A stretch of DNA of 64,000 nucleotides. It comes from Reichenbachiella sp. GTDB lineage: Bacteria > Bacteroidota > Bacteroidia > Cytophagales > Cyclobacteriaceae. The DNA is taken from assembly GCF_033344935.1 (NCBI RefSeq), contig NZ_JAWPMM010000001.1:3520001-3584000 (forward strand), in the 5' to 3' direction. A program made the position numbers and the translations under genes. Shown piece by piece: positions 1 to 9,232 of this stretch. The first letter of the stretch is position 1; every line of letters begins with the position of its first letter. The notes beneath the pieces are model-generated. The model saw only the letters and a program-made list of their open reading frames with translations, was not told the origin of the DNA and did not search any database.

Positions 1-716
1 CCATGAGCTCCATATAATGTATAGCTCTCATCAATAATTGTAAGAAACTTTTCCATACTTCTTAAATAGGTTCTTAAATCCCCAGCATCGAAAGCAAACA
101 AAGCACCGCTATATAAGAAGTCCCCTGTAAAAACTGATTTCTTTTCGTGGTCTATAATTACTACAGACTCATCCGTATGACCTGGCAGGTTAACCAATTG
201 AATGTGTCTGTCTCCTAAATCAATATCGGAGTTTAATGGTAACCATTCACTTACAGAGATCGAAGTAGGCCTTGAACCAACAAACAGCTCTGAACTACTG
301 AATTCATAAACATCGTCTTCGTTCACACCCTCGAAAAGGAAAGATAATTTTGGTAAGGCAATCTGATCAAATTCATTGACATTCTGATTGTGATCAAAAT
401 GAAAATGCGAAAGCAAAAGTGTCACTGGAAGATCAGTAAGTTCCTTCACTTTATACATCATTCGACTACCATCCTGTCCTTTATTTTCACCCGTCCCTGT
501 ATCAAACATGATCGCGCGCTCTGATCCAGTAATCAGATAACTTACATTGCCTTGAGAGCTTTTAGGCTCCTGTAAAGCCCAGGTTCGATTGTCAATCGAT
601 GAAACGACATACCAATCCTCTACAGGATCAGGTATTGATACTGAGTCATTATCCTTTGAACATGCGAATGATAATAAAGTGAATAAAAGAATAGCATAGG
701 TAGGTTTACACATCAT
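1..716 (-). CDS. Metallo-beta-lactamase-fold hydrolase, lipoprotein (partial, 3' end outside window)
   Basis: The gene reads leftward from ATG at 716 (a second ATG follows at 713) and stays open to the window edge, so the C-terminus is missing. The N-terminus is a lipoprotein signal peptide with a Leu-Ser-Phe-Ala-Cys lipobox about 19 residues in. The metal-binding signature HFHFDH lies near residue 132, followed later by GHTDES and a TGDFLY motif. These are the zinc-ligand motifs of the glyoxalase II/beta-lactamase fold. The protein is therefore likely a membrane-anchored periplasmic hydrolase. The substrate is unknown; a true beta-lactamase is possible but not indicated. Confidence 0.85.
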   Translation of the reverse strand, partial: MMCKPTYAILLFTLLSFACSKDNDSVSIPDPVEDWYVVSSIDNRTWALQEPKSSQGNVSYLITGSERAIMFDTGTGENKGQDGSRMMYKVKELTDLPVTLLLSHFHFDHNQNVNEFDQIALPKLSFLFEGVNEDDVYEFSSSELFVGSRPTSISVSEWLPLNSDIDLGDRHIQLVNLPGHTDESVVIIDHEKKSVFTGDFLYSGALFAFDAGDLRTYLRSMEKFLTIIDESYTLYGAH

Positions 717-801
717 TTGTTAGGTCAAAAGTGAATCGGCGTAAGATAATAATTTCGATATATATACCCTCTTTAATGCTCTATGCCCATTGAATATGTC
801 G

Positions 802-1467
802 CTACTTTGACTGTTTTTGGAGCAATGAAAACAATGAAACGGGAGTCAATCCAAGAAATCTCTGAAGCTTGTTCAACTGAAGTGTTTGATCTTTCACCAA
901 TTCCTCATAGCTCAGTGAAAGTAGGTCATGCTGATTGAGGGCTTTCAGCACTTTGCTTCTGTTTTCATTTGATTTGTAGACATGCAAGTCAAATTCTTTT
1001 TCCTCGAAGGGCACTTCAATTTCCTTATTCATTTTCCCACCACTCCAATCGCCTGTTTTTTCGGCAGTTTTTAAAGAGTGAAAAGTTGCCCGAATATCTT
1101 CACGGCTAAGGTCAATTACCTTAATCTTCTTGTTGGAAACTAACTCATCAAACACATAAAGGAATCGACTCTCACATAACTGTTCGTAGAAAATTTTACA
1201 ACCAATGGCCTGAATAGATGAGTGATGGCTACGCCAAATTGTTGGTTCTAGTGCAGAAATGTTATCTTTTTCACTAAGCACTTCGCCATAAGATAGTATC
1301 TGTGGATTGGAATTCAATAAAGTATGTAGCCACGTTGAACCCGTGCGTGGGTCACATAGAATTATAAAACGCTGGAAATCATTGGTTCGATTAAAAGGCC
1401 ACTTTCTCAGCAACCACTTTCTTTTAAGCACCAGTTGTGTTTTCCAATAAATTCTACTTAAGAACAA
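802..1467 (-). CDS. Sulfotransferase family protein
   Basis: A 221-residue protein with RTGSTWL at residues 41-47, directly after a hydrophobic strand (FIILCDP). This is the 5'-phosphosulfate-binding loop of PAPS-dependent sulfotransferases. The C-terminal LSYEELVKD and FLGL motifs are also typical. Usual members have 250-300 residues, so this one is compact, with a shortened middle. It probably transfers sulfate from PAPS to a carbohydrate or lipid acceptor in the cytoplasm; the acceptor cannot be deduced. The gene stands alone, between a lipoprotein gene on the same strand and a divergent serine hydrolase. Confidence 0.75.
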   Translation of the reverse strand: MFLSRIYWKTQLVLKRKWLLRKWPFNRTNDFQRFIILCDPRTGSTWLHTLLNSNPQILSYGEVLSEKDNISALEPTIWRSHHSSIQAIGCKIFYEQLCESRFLYVFDELVSNKKIKVIDLSREDIRATFHSLKTAEKTGDWSGGKMNKEIEVPFEEKEFDLHVYKSNENRSKVLKALNQHDLLSLSYEELVKDQTLQLNKLQRFLGLTPVSLFSLLQKQSK

Positions 1468-1585
1468 AACTCTATCAATGTTAATTTTTTACCGATTATT
1501 CGGTGTGCCTTTCATATTGTAGGGAACACATGCTAAGTTAGTAGTTAATGACCAAGATCAATTCAAGTCTTAGTAAAGAGGTAAA

Positions 1586-2929
1586 ATGAAAATACTTAAA
1601 TGGATTATAGTTGCTACCGCTTGCTGCGGGTTTATTGCTGCAGTTCTCACCTATTACCCAAAATTGGTGATCATGTCCGGATACGCGGCCAAAATAGTTT
1701 GTTCCTGCACATTTATCGGTGAGATGGATGAGGAAACAATCATCAACAAGGAATTGAATTTCAAACCGCTTCAGTTGATCACATTTAAAATTGATAAAAA
1801 CAAAAAGACTGCCACAGCTTCTGTATTCGGGCTTCATCCGAAGACGGCTGTATATAGAGAAGGATTAGGTTGTGCGCTACTTACCGATCTAAAAGCTAAT
1901 GAAGCCTTCAGCAGTGATTTCACTCTTCACGAACAAAAACACGACAGCTTAATACATTGGTTCGAAAAAAGAACAGTCTCTACTACCTCATCATTGGCAA
2001 AGGCCATCAATGATGCCTTTATCGAAAATGACCCTAATTCCCCGACAAAAAACACACGAGCCGTTGTAATTCTACACAAAGGTCAACTCATTGGTGAACA
2101 ATATGCTACCGAAGTGAATCAAGATACCCCGCTATTAGGCTGGTCAATGACTAAAAGTTTGACCTCAACCCTGTTCGGCATTCTATCGGATAATGGTGAT
2201 TTAGACATCAATGACAAAACAAACATTCCAGAATGGCAAAACGATAGCAGATCAGAAATCACGTGGAAACATCTGCTGCAGATGAATAGCGGACTAAGAT
2301 GGAAGGAAGATTATACCGACCTCAGTGATGCAGTTACCATGTTGTTCAATAGCGACGCTATAGGTCAATATGCTAAGAGCGTACCTGCAGAATCAAAACC
2401 AGGAACAGTTTGGAATTATTCGTCGGGAACAAGTAATATCCTATCCAGTCAAATGAAGAATTATTTTGGCTCTCAAGAGAATTATCTCAAGTTTCCATAC
2501 GATAGCCTTTTCGGTCGATTGGGCATGTATAGCATGAGGATAGAGACAGACGCCACCGGGGATTTTGTTGGTTCTTCTTATGCATGGGCAACAGCTCGAG
2601 ATTGGGCCAAGATTGGCCAACTCTATCTTCAAAATGGAGTTTGGGAAGGCGAAGAAATAATATCTCCAGAATGGGTTTCATTCATTCAAGAACCAGCAAA
2701 TGGATCTGACCAACTTTATGGTGGGCATTTCTGGATCAACAGCGGAGGCCGTTTTTCTAATGTCCCTCTTGATGCTTATAGTATGAATGGCTTCCATAGT
2801 CAGCGCATCATGATCATCCCTTCTCTGGATCTGGTGATTGTCCGACTTGGCGTAACCTATAAGCGAGGAGATTTTGATTTTAATGATTGGTACGGGAAAA
2901 TAATAAGTGCGGTAGAAAAAGACTATTAG
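1586..2929 (+). CDS. Serine hydrolase, beta-lactamase/PBP4* family (class C-like)
   Basis: A 447-residue protein with one N-terminal membrane segment (residues 5-23), so it is probably anchored with the catalytic domain in the periplasm. The SxxK motif is SMTK at 187-190. A Tyr-containing second motif (WNYSSG) is near 276-281, and a GGHFW motif stands in the KTG-like position. This is the Pfam Beta-lactamase layout shared by class C enzymes, esterases and D-aminopeptidases. No resistance role is implied. Its stop codon overlaps the stop of the convergent WG-repeat gene by 4 bases. Confidence 0.85.
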   Translation: MKILKWIIVATACCGFIAAVLTYYPKLVIMSGYAAKIVCSCTFIGEMDEETIINKELNFKPLQLITFKIDKNKKTATASVFGLHPKTAVYREGLGCALLTDLKANEAFSSDFTLHEQKHDSLIHWFEKRTVSTTSSLAKAINDAFIENDPNSPTKNTRAVVILHKGQLIGEQYATEVNQDTPLLGWSMTKSLTSTLFGILSDNGDLDINDKTNIPEWQNDSRSEITWKHLLQMNSGLRWKEDYTDLSDAVTMLFNSDAIGQYAKSVPAESKPGTVWNYSSGTSNILSSQMKNYFGSQENYLKFPYDSLFGRLGMYSMRIETDATGDFVGSSYAWATARDWAKIGQLYLQNGVWEGEEIISPEWVSFIQEPANGSDQLYGGHFWINSGGRFSNVPLDAYSMNGFHSQRIMIIPSLDLVIVRLGVTYKRGDFDFNDWYGKIISAVEKDY

Positions 2930-5547
2930 TCTTCACAAATCAGCGAATCGTAGACTTCTTCACGATAGGCCTCTGAGAATAGCTTTGTACCGTTGGTATC
3001 GTAATATACTACTACATAAATATCTGCCTCAGATACTGCTGTTTCTGTGAAATACAACTGCGTTTCGTCATTCCCTAAATTGATCACATCGTGGAAAACG
3101 GTCGGTATAATCATGCCTTTTGCACTATGAAAAACCCCATATCCCTCTTCCTTTCGGATAAGGAGAATTTTTTCTTCTGGAGTATCCTTGATAAACTCAA
3201 AGTATCTTATCTCAGACAATGTTTTAGAGCCGTCGGTCATACTGACAATATTCCAACTCCCCTCCTTCAGTCCTAAAAAACTACTATCTGACCAATATTT
3301 TATTTGCTCGAATTCAGGCTCGACTCTAATTACGTTCAAGTTATCAAGCAGGCCATATTGACCATTTTCATTAACAATGAACATATTCTCATTGTAGGGT
3401 TTGATTTTCTCCTGGTAATCCATTCTTAGTAATACGCGATCTCTAAAGTTATACGCGCCAAATTTTCCATTATACAAAACTGGAGCCACCGCATTGTTAG
3501 CCTCACTAATTGCATCATACCTAATGCGCATGATCAAACGACCATCTAAGCCAACAGCCCCATACTTGTTGTACTTCTTTACATAAAAGGCGCTATCAGA
3601 AATATATCCAAGTTCGTCGCAAGTCAATCTAAATTGCTCCAATCCATTCTTATATAAGATATTTTCATCGCGCTCCTTGACTACCAAAAAATGTGTGTCA
3701 GTTTTTACTTTTGGTCCAATAGATTTGAGATACTGCCCCTCAGTGATCTCTACTACCTCCTTGTTTGGAAAAATTGCCAATCCATCCTTTCCCCTAAATA
3801 CAATAGCTATATCCTCTCCTAATAGTTTCAATGAATCAACTCCAATAATGGGTTCATCGTAGATGTTTTTATTGTACACAAACCATTTCTCATTTCTTGT
3901 TAAACCTAACCATTCATCATTTTGCATGACACCCTGATAAGTATTGGCTGAAAGTTCTCCAAGTCTCGGGTCGAAAGTGGTATAGCCATCTGATAATTCA
4001 ATTACCCACGTTTCATGTTTTGTATTAATTCTCTTAGTTGAATCTGGTGTGATAATTTTCAACTGATCATTCAGCAATACCTCGCTATCCTCCAGAAACC
4101 CTATGATATACTTTTCATTAATCCATTCAACTTCTTCAAAAGGTAGATTCAAATTAAAATTCACTCCCTCAAAACTCTTGATTTCAAGAAGATTAGAGAC
4201 ACCGAATTGTTCCCCCTTCTGGAACACCCAAAACGGACCCTTGATGTAAATATCATCGTATGTAGCTTGAATATATTTTTTTCCGGTCACAGACATCACA
4301 CCATGCTTTCCCTCTACCTCAAAAACTAACAAACTATTCCCCAAAAGCTCAAGGCCATCATATTCTGCATTCAACAATCTAAACCCTGACTTGTGAATCA
4401 GTCCCACTTTCCTATCCTCTTCGACAGCCAATAAGCCACTACCAAGATCTTCTACTCGGCCATCAAACCCGTCAAAAACTACCTCTCCATTACGGTTGAT
4501 CAACTGTCTCTCACCCGCTCTTTCTACCAACAGCAATTCATCAAGGATATTTCCGCAGCGGTATTTTTCATTCACTTTGGAAAAAGAATTAGCTAAGAAT
4601 TCTTCACCATTTAAATCGAGAAATTCGAAACTTCCGTTCCGATGGGCCAACGAAATTGGTTTGCGATTAAGCCGTTTAAGCTGATGGACAGAATCTACAA
4701 AACTCGGCTTAATTACTAGTTCCTTAATCAGAGCCGAAAAGCTTGTCTCATCTAAATAGTAAAGCATACTTTGCGCACGTTGCGAAAGAACTGGATTATC
4801 ATATTTTCTGAGAAAATCAATTATTCGACCAGGATTCAGCTCACCAACATAGTCTTCAAAAATTTTGCGTTCTATGGAATGGCGGTAAGGTGTTTGGGGT
4901 TCATCAAGGAGAAATTGCTCAAGATCTTCAATTTTCCCAGAGCTCGTTTTATCTTCAAATACAAGCTTATCATACTGGATTTGGGCTTTTTCAGCTTGAG
5001 CCGCATTTGGATATTCCTTCAAAAAGTCGGCATAGGCTCTCCAGTTGTGTGTAGCTTCAACCTCAGCAAATACCAACTGGTTTCGAATAGCCACGGCCTG
5101 ATCGACATCAGCGGCATCATTGTAAATTTCTATAAAATGCTCGTAGGCTTCAATATCGCCTTTGTTAGACGCCACCACAAAAGCCATACTGTCAATAGCT
5201 ATTTTTTTATTTTTCAGATCATATTCGAATAGATCAGCATCTTCCAATTCATCAAGGTGATCTTCATTTTGAAGCTTAATATGCTGACAGGCATATTCAA
5301 TATAAAAATGTGCCGTATCTAAATGATACTTCGGGTAGTTCTCATTGGAATAAAGTAGTGCCCACATATACTCCGTAGCCGGATTCAGGCTATCATCCTC
5401 CATAGACTTCAGGAGAATATCTTCCACCTTTTCAAAATCACCCTTATCATAGGCGCGTAGCGCTTGCTTAGTTTTCTCAGCAAAAATATTCTCAGAAAAC
5501 AATGAAAGGCCACATAATACCAAGAGGAAAACAAATCCTTTTTTCAT
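2926..5547 (-). CDS. WG-repeat protein, secreted
   Basis: The chosen start gives MKKGFVFLLVLCGL, a clean signal peptide; an in-frame ATG six codons upstream (5565) is possible. The first ~200 residues are tetratricopeptide-like helices (ALRAYDKGDFEKVEDILL). The rest (about 300-850) carries repeats of the WG type, each with a Gly-x-x-Gly/Asp turn followed by hydrophobic strands, for example GAVGLDGRLIM and GLLDNLNVI. WG repeats form propeller-like beta-sheet domains and probably mediate binding. No catalytic motif is seen. Exported to the periplasm or outer membrane; function unknown. Confidence 0.8.
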   Translation of the reverse strand: MKKGFVFLLVLCGLSLFSENIFAEKTKQALRAYDKGDFEKVEDILLKSMEDDSLNPATEYMWALLYSNENYPKYHLDTAHFYIEYACQHIKLQNEDHLDELEDADLFEYDLKNKKIAIDSMAFVVASNKGDIEAYEHFIEIYNDAADVDQAVAIRNQLVFAEVEATHNWRAYADFLKEYPNAAQAEKAQIQYDKLVFEDKTSSGKIEDLEQFLLDEPQTPYRHSIERKIFEDYVGELNPGRIIDFLRKYDNPVLSQRAQSMLYYLDETSFSALIKELVIKPSFVDSVHQLKRLNRKPISLAHRNGSFEFLDLNGEEFLANSFSKVNEKYRCGNILDELLLVERAGERQLINRNGEVVFDGFDGRVEDLGSGLLAVEEDRKVGLIHKSGFRLLNAEYDGLELLGNSLLVFEVEGKHGVMSVTGKKYIQATYDDIYIKGPFWVFQKGEQFGVSNLLEIKSFEGVNFNLNLPFEEVEWINEKYIIGFLEDSEVLLNDQLKIITPDSTKRINTKHETWVIELSDGYTTFDPRLGELSANTYQGVMQNDEWLGLTRNEKWFVYNKNIYDEPIIGVDSLKLLGEDIAIVFRGKDGLAIFPNKEVVEITEGQYLKSIGPKVKTDTHFLVVKERDENILYKNGLEQFRLTCDELGYISDSAFYVKKYNKYGAVGLDGRLIMRIRYDAISEANNAVAPVLYNGKFGAYNFRDRVLLRMDYQEKIKPYNENMFIVNENGQYGLLDNLNVIRVEPEFEQIKYWSDSSFLGLKEGSWNIVSMTDGSKTLSEIRYFEFIKDTPEEKILLIRKEEGYGVFHSAKGMIIPTVFHDVINLGNDETQLYFTETAVSEADIYVVVYYDTNGTKLFSEAYREEVYDSLICED

Positions 5548-5675
5548 ATTGTCGCTAAAATACATAGAGTCATTGACACCATTGCACTAATATTCGGTGA
5601 TCGATTTGATCTCAATTCTAAATTAGACTTTATACCATAAATTCGCTATTAATACCATAACGATCCAATCATCTA

Positions 5676-6293
5676 ATGACTACTGAACAACTCAACAAAT
5701 ATTTAGGAAATATTGATTTATATCTATTGGATCAGGTCCTAAAGGGTAAAATCAAGTCTGACGCTAAAATTTTAGATGCTGGTTGTGGTGAAGGAAGAAA
5801 CCTCATTTATTTCCTAAACAATGGATTTGATGTTTATGGTGTAGACCAAAATCCTGATGCAATTCGGATGCTACAATTTATCATTGGTTCGAACTATTCC
5901 CATTATGCTAAGGATCGCTTTCAAGTTGAGCAGTTAGATCAACTCCCTTATACAGATCGTCAATTTGATTATATCATTTGCTCTGCTGTACTGCATTTCG
6001 CTCAATCGGAAGAACATTTTTGGCAGATGTTTAATGAATTAGATAGGATTCTTGAGGCTAATGGAACCCTTTTTATTCGAATGGCCTCAGACATAGGACT
6101 TCATGGGCATGAAAGTCTGGCGAACGGTCGATTTTATTTACCCGATGGCAGCCAAAGATTTTTAATAAACGAGACCATCATTTCAAAAATTAGCGCAGAT
6201 TATAACTTCACTAAAATTGAACCCGTAAAAACGGTGGTTGTAGAAAATCAAAGATGTATGACTACGCTTGTGTTGAAAAAAAATGATCAATAG
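5676..6293 (+). CDS. Class I SAM-dependent methyltransferase
   Basis: A 205-residue cytoplasmic protein. Motif I is LDAGCGEGRN (residues 33-42), the acidic end of strand 2 is VYGVDQNP, and a motif IV-like strand is FDYIICSAVLHF. This is the Rossmann-type methyltransferase fold, similar to TehB/UbiE-like small-molecule enzymes. The substrate is unknown. It is divergent from the WG-repeat gene and followed by a beta-barrel gene in the same direction after 86 bases. Confidence 0.8.
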   Translation: MTTEQLNKYLGNIDLYLLDQVLKGKIKSDAKILDAGCGEGRNLIYFLNNGFDVYGVDQNPDAIRMLQFIIGSNYSHYAKDRFQVEQLDQLPYTDRQFDYIICSAVLHFAQSEEHFWQMFNELDRILEANGTLFIRMASDIGLHGHESLANGRFYLPDGSQRFLINETIISKISADYNFTKIEPVKTVVVENQRCMTTLVLKKNDQ

Positions 6294-6379
6294 AAAATTG
6301 ACAATTGTAGCATATTGCTTCCGTCCGTCCGTTATCTTTTCGTTGATTCCATTAAATTTACCTCGTTGCACAGGTATAC

Positions 6380-7282
6380 ATGATTAAAAAAACAATTCTA
6401 CTTTCACTCTTTTCACTGATCACATGGGTCAGTCAAGCACAAAGCTTTTTGGGCTGGCAATTGCACGATCGTTACTTTTCGATTTATGCAGGCACAGGGT
6501 GGACAGGGTATATGGGAGATGTAACTAATGGAAGTCCATTCTCTGAAGGACTTTCACACATGAATTTTGGAATTGAAGCGAGGTTATTAACTCGTATTGG
6601 TGCTAGAGTACAATTCTCTCGATACAAGCTAGAAGGAACAGATGAAAATGCTGCGGACAGCTCTTTCAACAGACAAAGAAACTTATCTTTTCACTCGACC
6701 AATTATGAATGGCAAGTGGAAGGGGTTTATTATTTCCTAAAGTATAGAGGCAAATACCACAAGAGACGAACTTACGAACCCTATATCGCAGCAGGTTTCG
6801 GAAAAACCTATTACAACCCGAAAGCGGATTTGACGGACATCAATGATGTAACTACTACCTATGACTTGAGAGAGATTGGTACCGAAACTGAATCCTATGG
6901 CAAATCAGCCTGGATCATTCCAGTCAACTTAGGTGTGAAGGCTGCGTTGAACGAATTTCTAAATTTATCTCTTGACTTAGGCTATCGTTTTACATTCTCA
7001 GGCCATTTGGATGATGTCTATGGCTACTATGCAGGTCCATTTGAAGATGGTAGTATTGAAGCTTCATTGAGCAATAGAAAAAATGAAGTGCCCGAAATAA
7101 ACAAAGAAGCGTACGACGCTATGGTACCCGGAGCTCAACGAGGTAACGGAAAAAATGATGGCTATTTTTTGATCAATGTAAACCTAGAGTTATATCTGCC
7201 ACAAGACCTATTTAGAGGAAAAAATGGACGTCAAAGAAAAGAGAAAATTTTAGGAAAACCTTCTGCTTACGATAAGAAATAG
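6380..7282 (+). CDS. Outer-membrane beta-barrel protein
   Basis: A 300-residue protein with an N-terminal signal peptide ending near QAQ. Strands alternate hydrophobic and polar residues and are rich in Tyr and Gly (for example YFSIYAGTGWTGYMGD and LSLDLGYRFTF). The opening resembles the DUF6089/PorG-like outer-membrane proteins of Bacteroidota. The gene is 11 bases upstream of the DUF4159 gene on the same strand and is probably cotranscribed with it. A structural or export-related outer-membrane role is inferred; there are no catalytic motifs. Confidence 0.75.
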   Translation: MIKKTILLSLFSLITWVSQAQSFLGWQLHDRYFSIYAGTGWTGYMGDVTNGSPFSEGLSHMNFGIEARLLTRIGARVQFSRYKLEGTDENAADSSFNRQRNLSFHSTNYEWQVEGVYYFLKYRGKYHKRRTYEPYIAAGFGKTYYNPKADLTDINDVTTTYDLREIGTETESYGKSAWIIPVNLGVKAALNEFLNLSLDLGYRFTFSGHLDDVYGYYAGPFEDGSIEASLSNRKNEVPEINKEAYDAMVPGAQRGNGKNDGYFLINVNLELYLPQDLFRGKNGRQRKEKILGKPSAYDKK

Positions 7283-7293
7283 GAACGCTGCAA

Positions 7294-7947
7294 ATGATCA
7301 AGTACATACTATATTTTAGCTTACTAGTTTCCTTTGACTCTTTGGGTCAAGACAAGATAAAACTGGCCAAACTCAAATACGACGGAGGCGGAGATTGGTA
7401 TGCCAACAAAACAGCGCTCCCAAATCTGGCTTCTTTTTGCAATAGGCACCTCCGCATGGATCTGGACAAAGTAGATGAGGTCGTGGAGGTGGGTAGCCCG
7501 GATATTTTTCTATATCCATACATTTATTTGACCGGTCATGGCAATGTGGTATTCAATTCGCGACAAGCAGAAAACTTACGTAAGTATATGATCGCTGGTG
7601 GTTTTCTACACATTGATGACAACTATGGGATGGACCAATTCATTCGACTGGAAATGAAAAAAGTTTTTCCTGAGCTGGAATTTGTAGAGTTGCCTTTCAA
7701 TCATCCCATTTACGACCAGAAATTCAAATTCAAAAATGGTTTGCCAAAAATCCATGAGCACGACGGCAACCCTTCTCAAGGACTGGGGCTTATCTACGAA
7801 GGTCGTTTGATCTGCTTTTATTCCTATGAATCTGATTTAGGTAATGGCTGGGAAGATCAGTCTATCTACAATGATCCCGAAAGCAAACGACAAGAAGCTC
7901 TAAAAATGGGTGCTAATATCTTGTCTTATGCTTTTATGAATTTTTAA
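7294..7947 (+). CDS. DUF4159 domain protein
   Basis: A 217-residue protein with a signal peptide (MIKYILYFSLLVSF). The body matches the DUF4159 family: KLKYDGGGDWYAN near the start, YPYIYLTGHGN, a GGFLHIDDNYGMD segment and a FNHPIY motif. The fold resembles glutamine-amidotransferase-like domains, but no function has been established for it. Eleven bases separate it from the upstream beta-barrel gene, suggesting a joint envelope role. Confidence 0.85.
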   Translation: MIKYILYFSLLVSFDSLGQDKIKLAKLKYDGGGDWYANKTALPNLASFCNRHLRMDLDKVDEVVEVGSPDIFLYPYIYLTGHGNVVFNSRQAENLRKYMIAGGFLHIDDNYGMDQFIRLEMKKVFPELEFVELPFNHPIYDQKFKFKNGLPKIHEHDGNPSQGLGLIYEGRLICFYSYESDLGNGWEDQSIYNDPESKRQEALKMGANILSYAFMNF

Positions 7948-8033
7948 TCAAGGTTTTTTTCACAGAAGCAAATAAGAAGCTTTCAAAACATATACTTACC
8001 CTTGGCTACCCCCTTTTTTCCATCATTCTTCGA

Positions 8034-8324
8034 TTATACAAAGTCAAACCTTTCAATCTTTTTAAATTCACTTTCCTTTTCCGCATGAGCATATCTTAGG
8101 TCATGTTCTCGTTGCAAATTCATCCAAAACTCTTCTGTGGTACCAAAAAATTTTGAAAAGCGAATAGCTGTATCAGCAGTTATTGACCGCTTTCCTTTAA
8201 CAATCTGACTAATTCGAGTCTGCTGAACACCAATTTCCTTGGCTAGTTTATAAGCGGAAATGCCCATAGGCTTCAAGAATTCCTCTTCCAATATTTCTCC
8301 CGGGTGTATGTTAGTTTTCAACAT
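8034..8324 (-). CDS. higA: Antitoxin HigA, XRE-type
   Basis: A 96-residue protein opening with the diagnostic IHPGEILEEEF motif of the HigA/VapI antitoxins. A helix-turn-helix follows (KLAKEIGVQQTRISQIVKGKRSI, residues ~26-48) and then an FFGTTEEFWMNLQ segment. It neutralises the toxin and binds DNA as repressor. Its ATG overlaps the toxin stop codon in a TAATG junction, so the two are translationally coupled, in the toxin-first order typical of hig loci. Confidence 0.93.
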   Translation of the reverse strand: MLKTNIHPGEILEEEFLKPMGISAYKLAKEIGVQQTRISQIVKGKRSITADTAIRFSKFFGTTEEFWMNLQREHDLRYAHAEKESEFKKIERFDFV

Positions 8325-8605
8325 TAGTGATAATCTATTATTTGAACATCCTGGGCATTTGAATTAACCCATTTAAAAATAAACCTCCATTGATCATTGA
8401 TACTAATTGCCCAATATTCACTGAGGTTTCCTTTTAACTTATGTAAGCGATTGGAAGGTGGAATTTTCATATCTTGAATATCACCAGCGGCACTTATCAT
8501 TATTAATTTTCGTAAGGCTTTATTGGCAATTTCAATACTCCACTTTTTCGTCCTTACACCATTCCAAACTTTTTCAGTATGCTTACAACCGAAACTTTCA
8601 ATCAT
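8324..8605 (-). CDS. higB: Toxin HigB, RelE superfamily
   Basis: A 93-residue basic protein of the RelE/HigB fold: KLKGNLSEYWAISINDQWRFIFKW contains the strand carrying the Arg-Phe catalytic region of ribosome-dependent mRNA interferases. It cleaves mRNA at the ribosome when free of HigA. It is first in the operon and is preceded by an inverted repeat at 8627-8657 (probable operator). A TATATTTG promoter-like element lies only 6 bases before the ATG, which would give a very short or absent leader. Confidence 0.92.
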   Translation of the reverse strand: MIESFGCKHTEKVWNGVRTKKWSIEIANKALRKLIMISAAGDIQDMKIPPSNRLHKLKGNLSEYWAISINDQWRFIFKWVNSNAQDVQIIDYH

Positions 8606-8610
8606 ATTGA

Positions 8611-8657
8611 CAAATATAATAATTACTATCTTATTACGATAGTATCTCGATAAGATA
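8611..8657 (-). promoter_or_regulatory. Candidate higBA promoter and operator
   Basis: Perfect 8-base arms TATCTTAT (8627-8634) and ATAAGATA (8650-8657) flank an inner GATAGTATC (8638-8646) imperfect palindrome. Downstream on the minus strand, TATATTTG (8618-8611) matches the Bacteroidota -7 consensus TAnnTTTG. No good -33 TTG at the normal distance is seen. Placement next to the toxin start fits HigA autorepression. Confidence 0.5.
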
Positions 8658-8662
8658 TTAAA

Positions 8663-9229
8663 TCAATCAACTCGAATATCAAACTGATCTAATAAACCAA
8701 TGAGCCCTTCTCTAGAGAATATTGCTTTAGAGACTTTATTGCTGTGGGGATTGATAGAAAAATGAAGTGCGGTACGTAAATCAGCCTTTTCAAGATTGGT
8801 TTGATCGAATTGAGCTTTAGCCAAGTTGCATTCCAAAAATTTTGATTCGCTCAAGTCGGCCTCGACAAAATCAGCCTCTTCTAAGCTGCAATTATTGAAT
8901 GTGACTCCTTTCAATTTGAGTTGATAAAAAGAAGCTAAATTCATCAAACACTTCTCAAAGTTCATCTCTAATAAAAATGGATTACAAGAAGAAAAATCTA
9001 CACCTTGTAGTTTGCACCCTACAAACCGAACGTCCTTAAATGCCGTATCACCCAACTTCACTCCTGAGAAATCGCAGTCCTCAAAATCACAATCCATAAA
9101 CACTCGGTGAGACAAATTAACCTCGGTAAATAGGCAGTTTTTGAAATTACAACTTTCATATTCTCCATTGGAAAATCCGTCTTGAGAATAATCTAAGTTT
9201 TCAAAAGTCTGGTCGTAAAAAGACTCCAT
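8663..9229 (-). CDS. Pentapeptide-repeat protein
   Basis: A 188-residue protein built of A(D/N)LXX-type pentapeptides, for example CDFEDCDFSGVKL and SLEEADFVEADLSESKF. It folds as a right-handed quadrilateral beta-helix. Cys is unusually frequent at repeat positions. The C-terminal NPHSNKVSKAIFSREG segment is that of the general cytoplasmic family and not of the Qnr gyrase-protection proteins. It starts 3 bases after the stop of the MarR-type regulator, so the two are almost certainly cotranscribed. Function unknown. Confidence 0.85.
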   Translation of the reverse strand: MESFYDQTFENLDYSQDGFSNGEYESCNFKNCLFTEVNLSHRVFMDCDFEDCDFSGVKLGDTAFKDVRFVGCKLQGVDFSSCNPFLLEMNFEKCLMNLASFYQLKLKGVTFNNCSLEEADFVEADLSESKFLECNLAKAQFDQTNLEKADLRTALHFSINPHSNKVSKAIFSREGLIGLLDQFDIRVD

Positions 9230-9232
9230 ACT

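Noticed and set aside
1586-2929. A true class C beta-lactamase
   Set aside because: The motifs are those of the broad serine hydrolase family; N-terminal membrane anchor and extra N-terminal domain point elsewhere.
4771-5232. A 153-codon open frame opposite the WG-repeat gene
   Set aside because: No start signals or domain; it lies fully inside the well-supported WG-repeat gene.
8663-9229. Qnr-type quinolone-protection protein
   Set aside because: The C-terminus and repeat pattern differ from Qnr proteins; only the general pentapeptide fold is supported.
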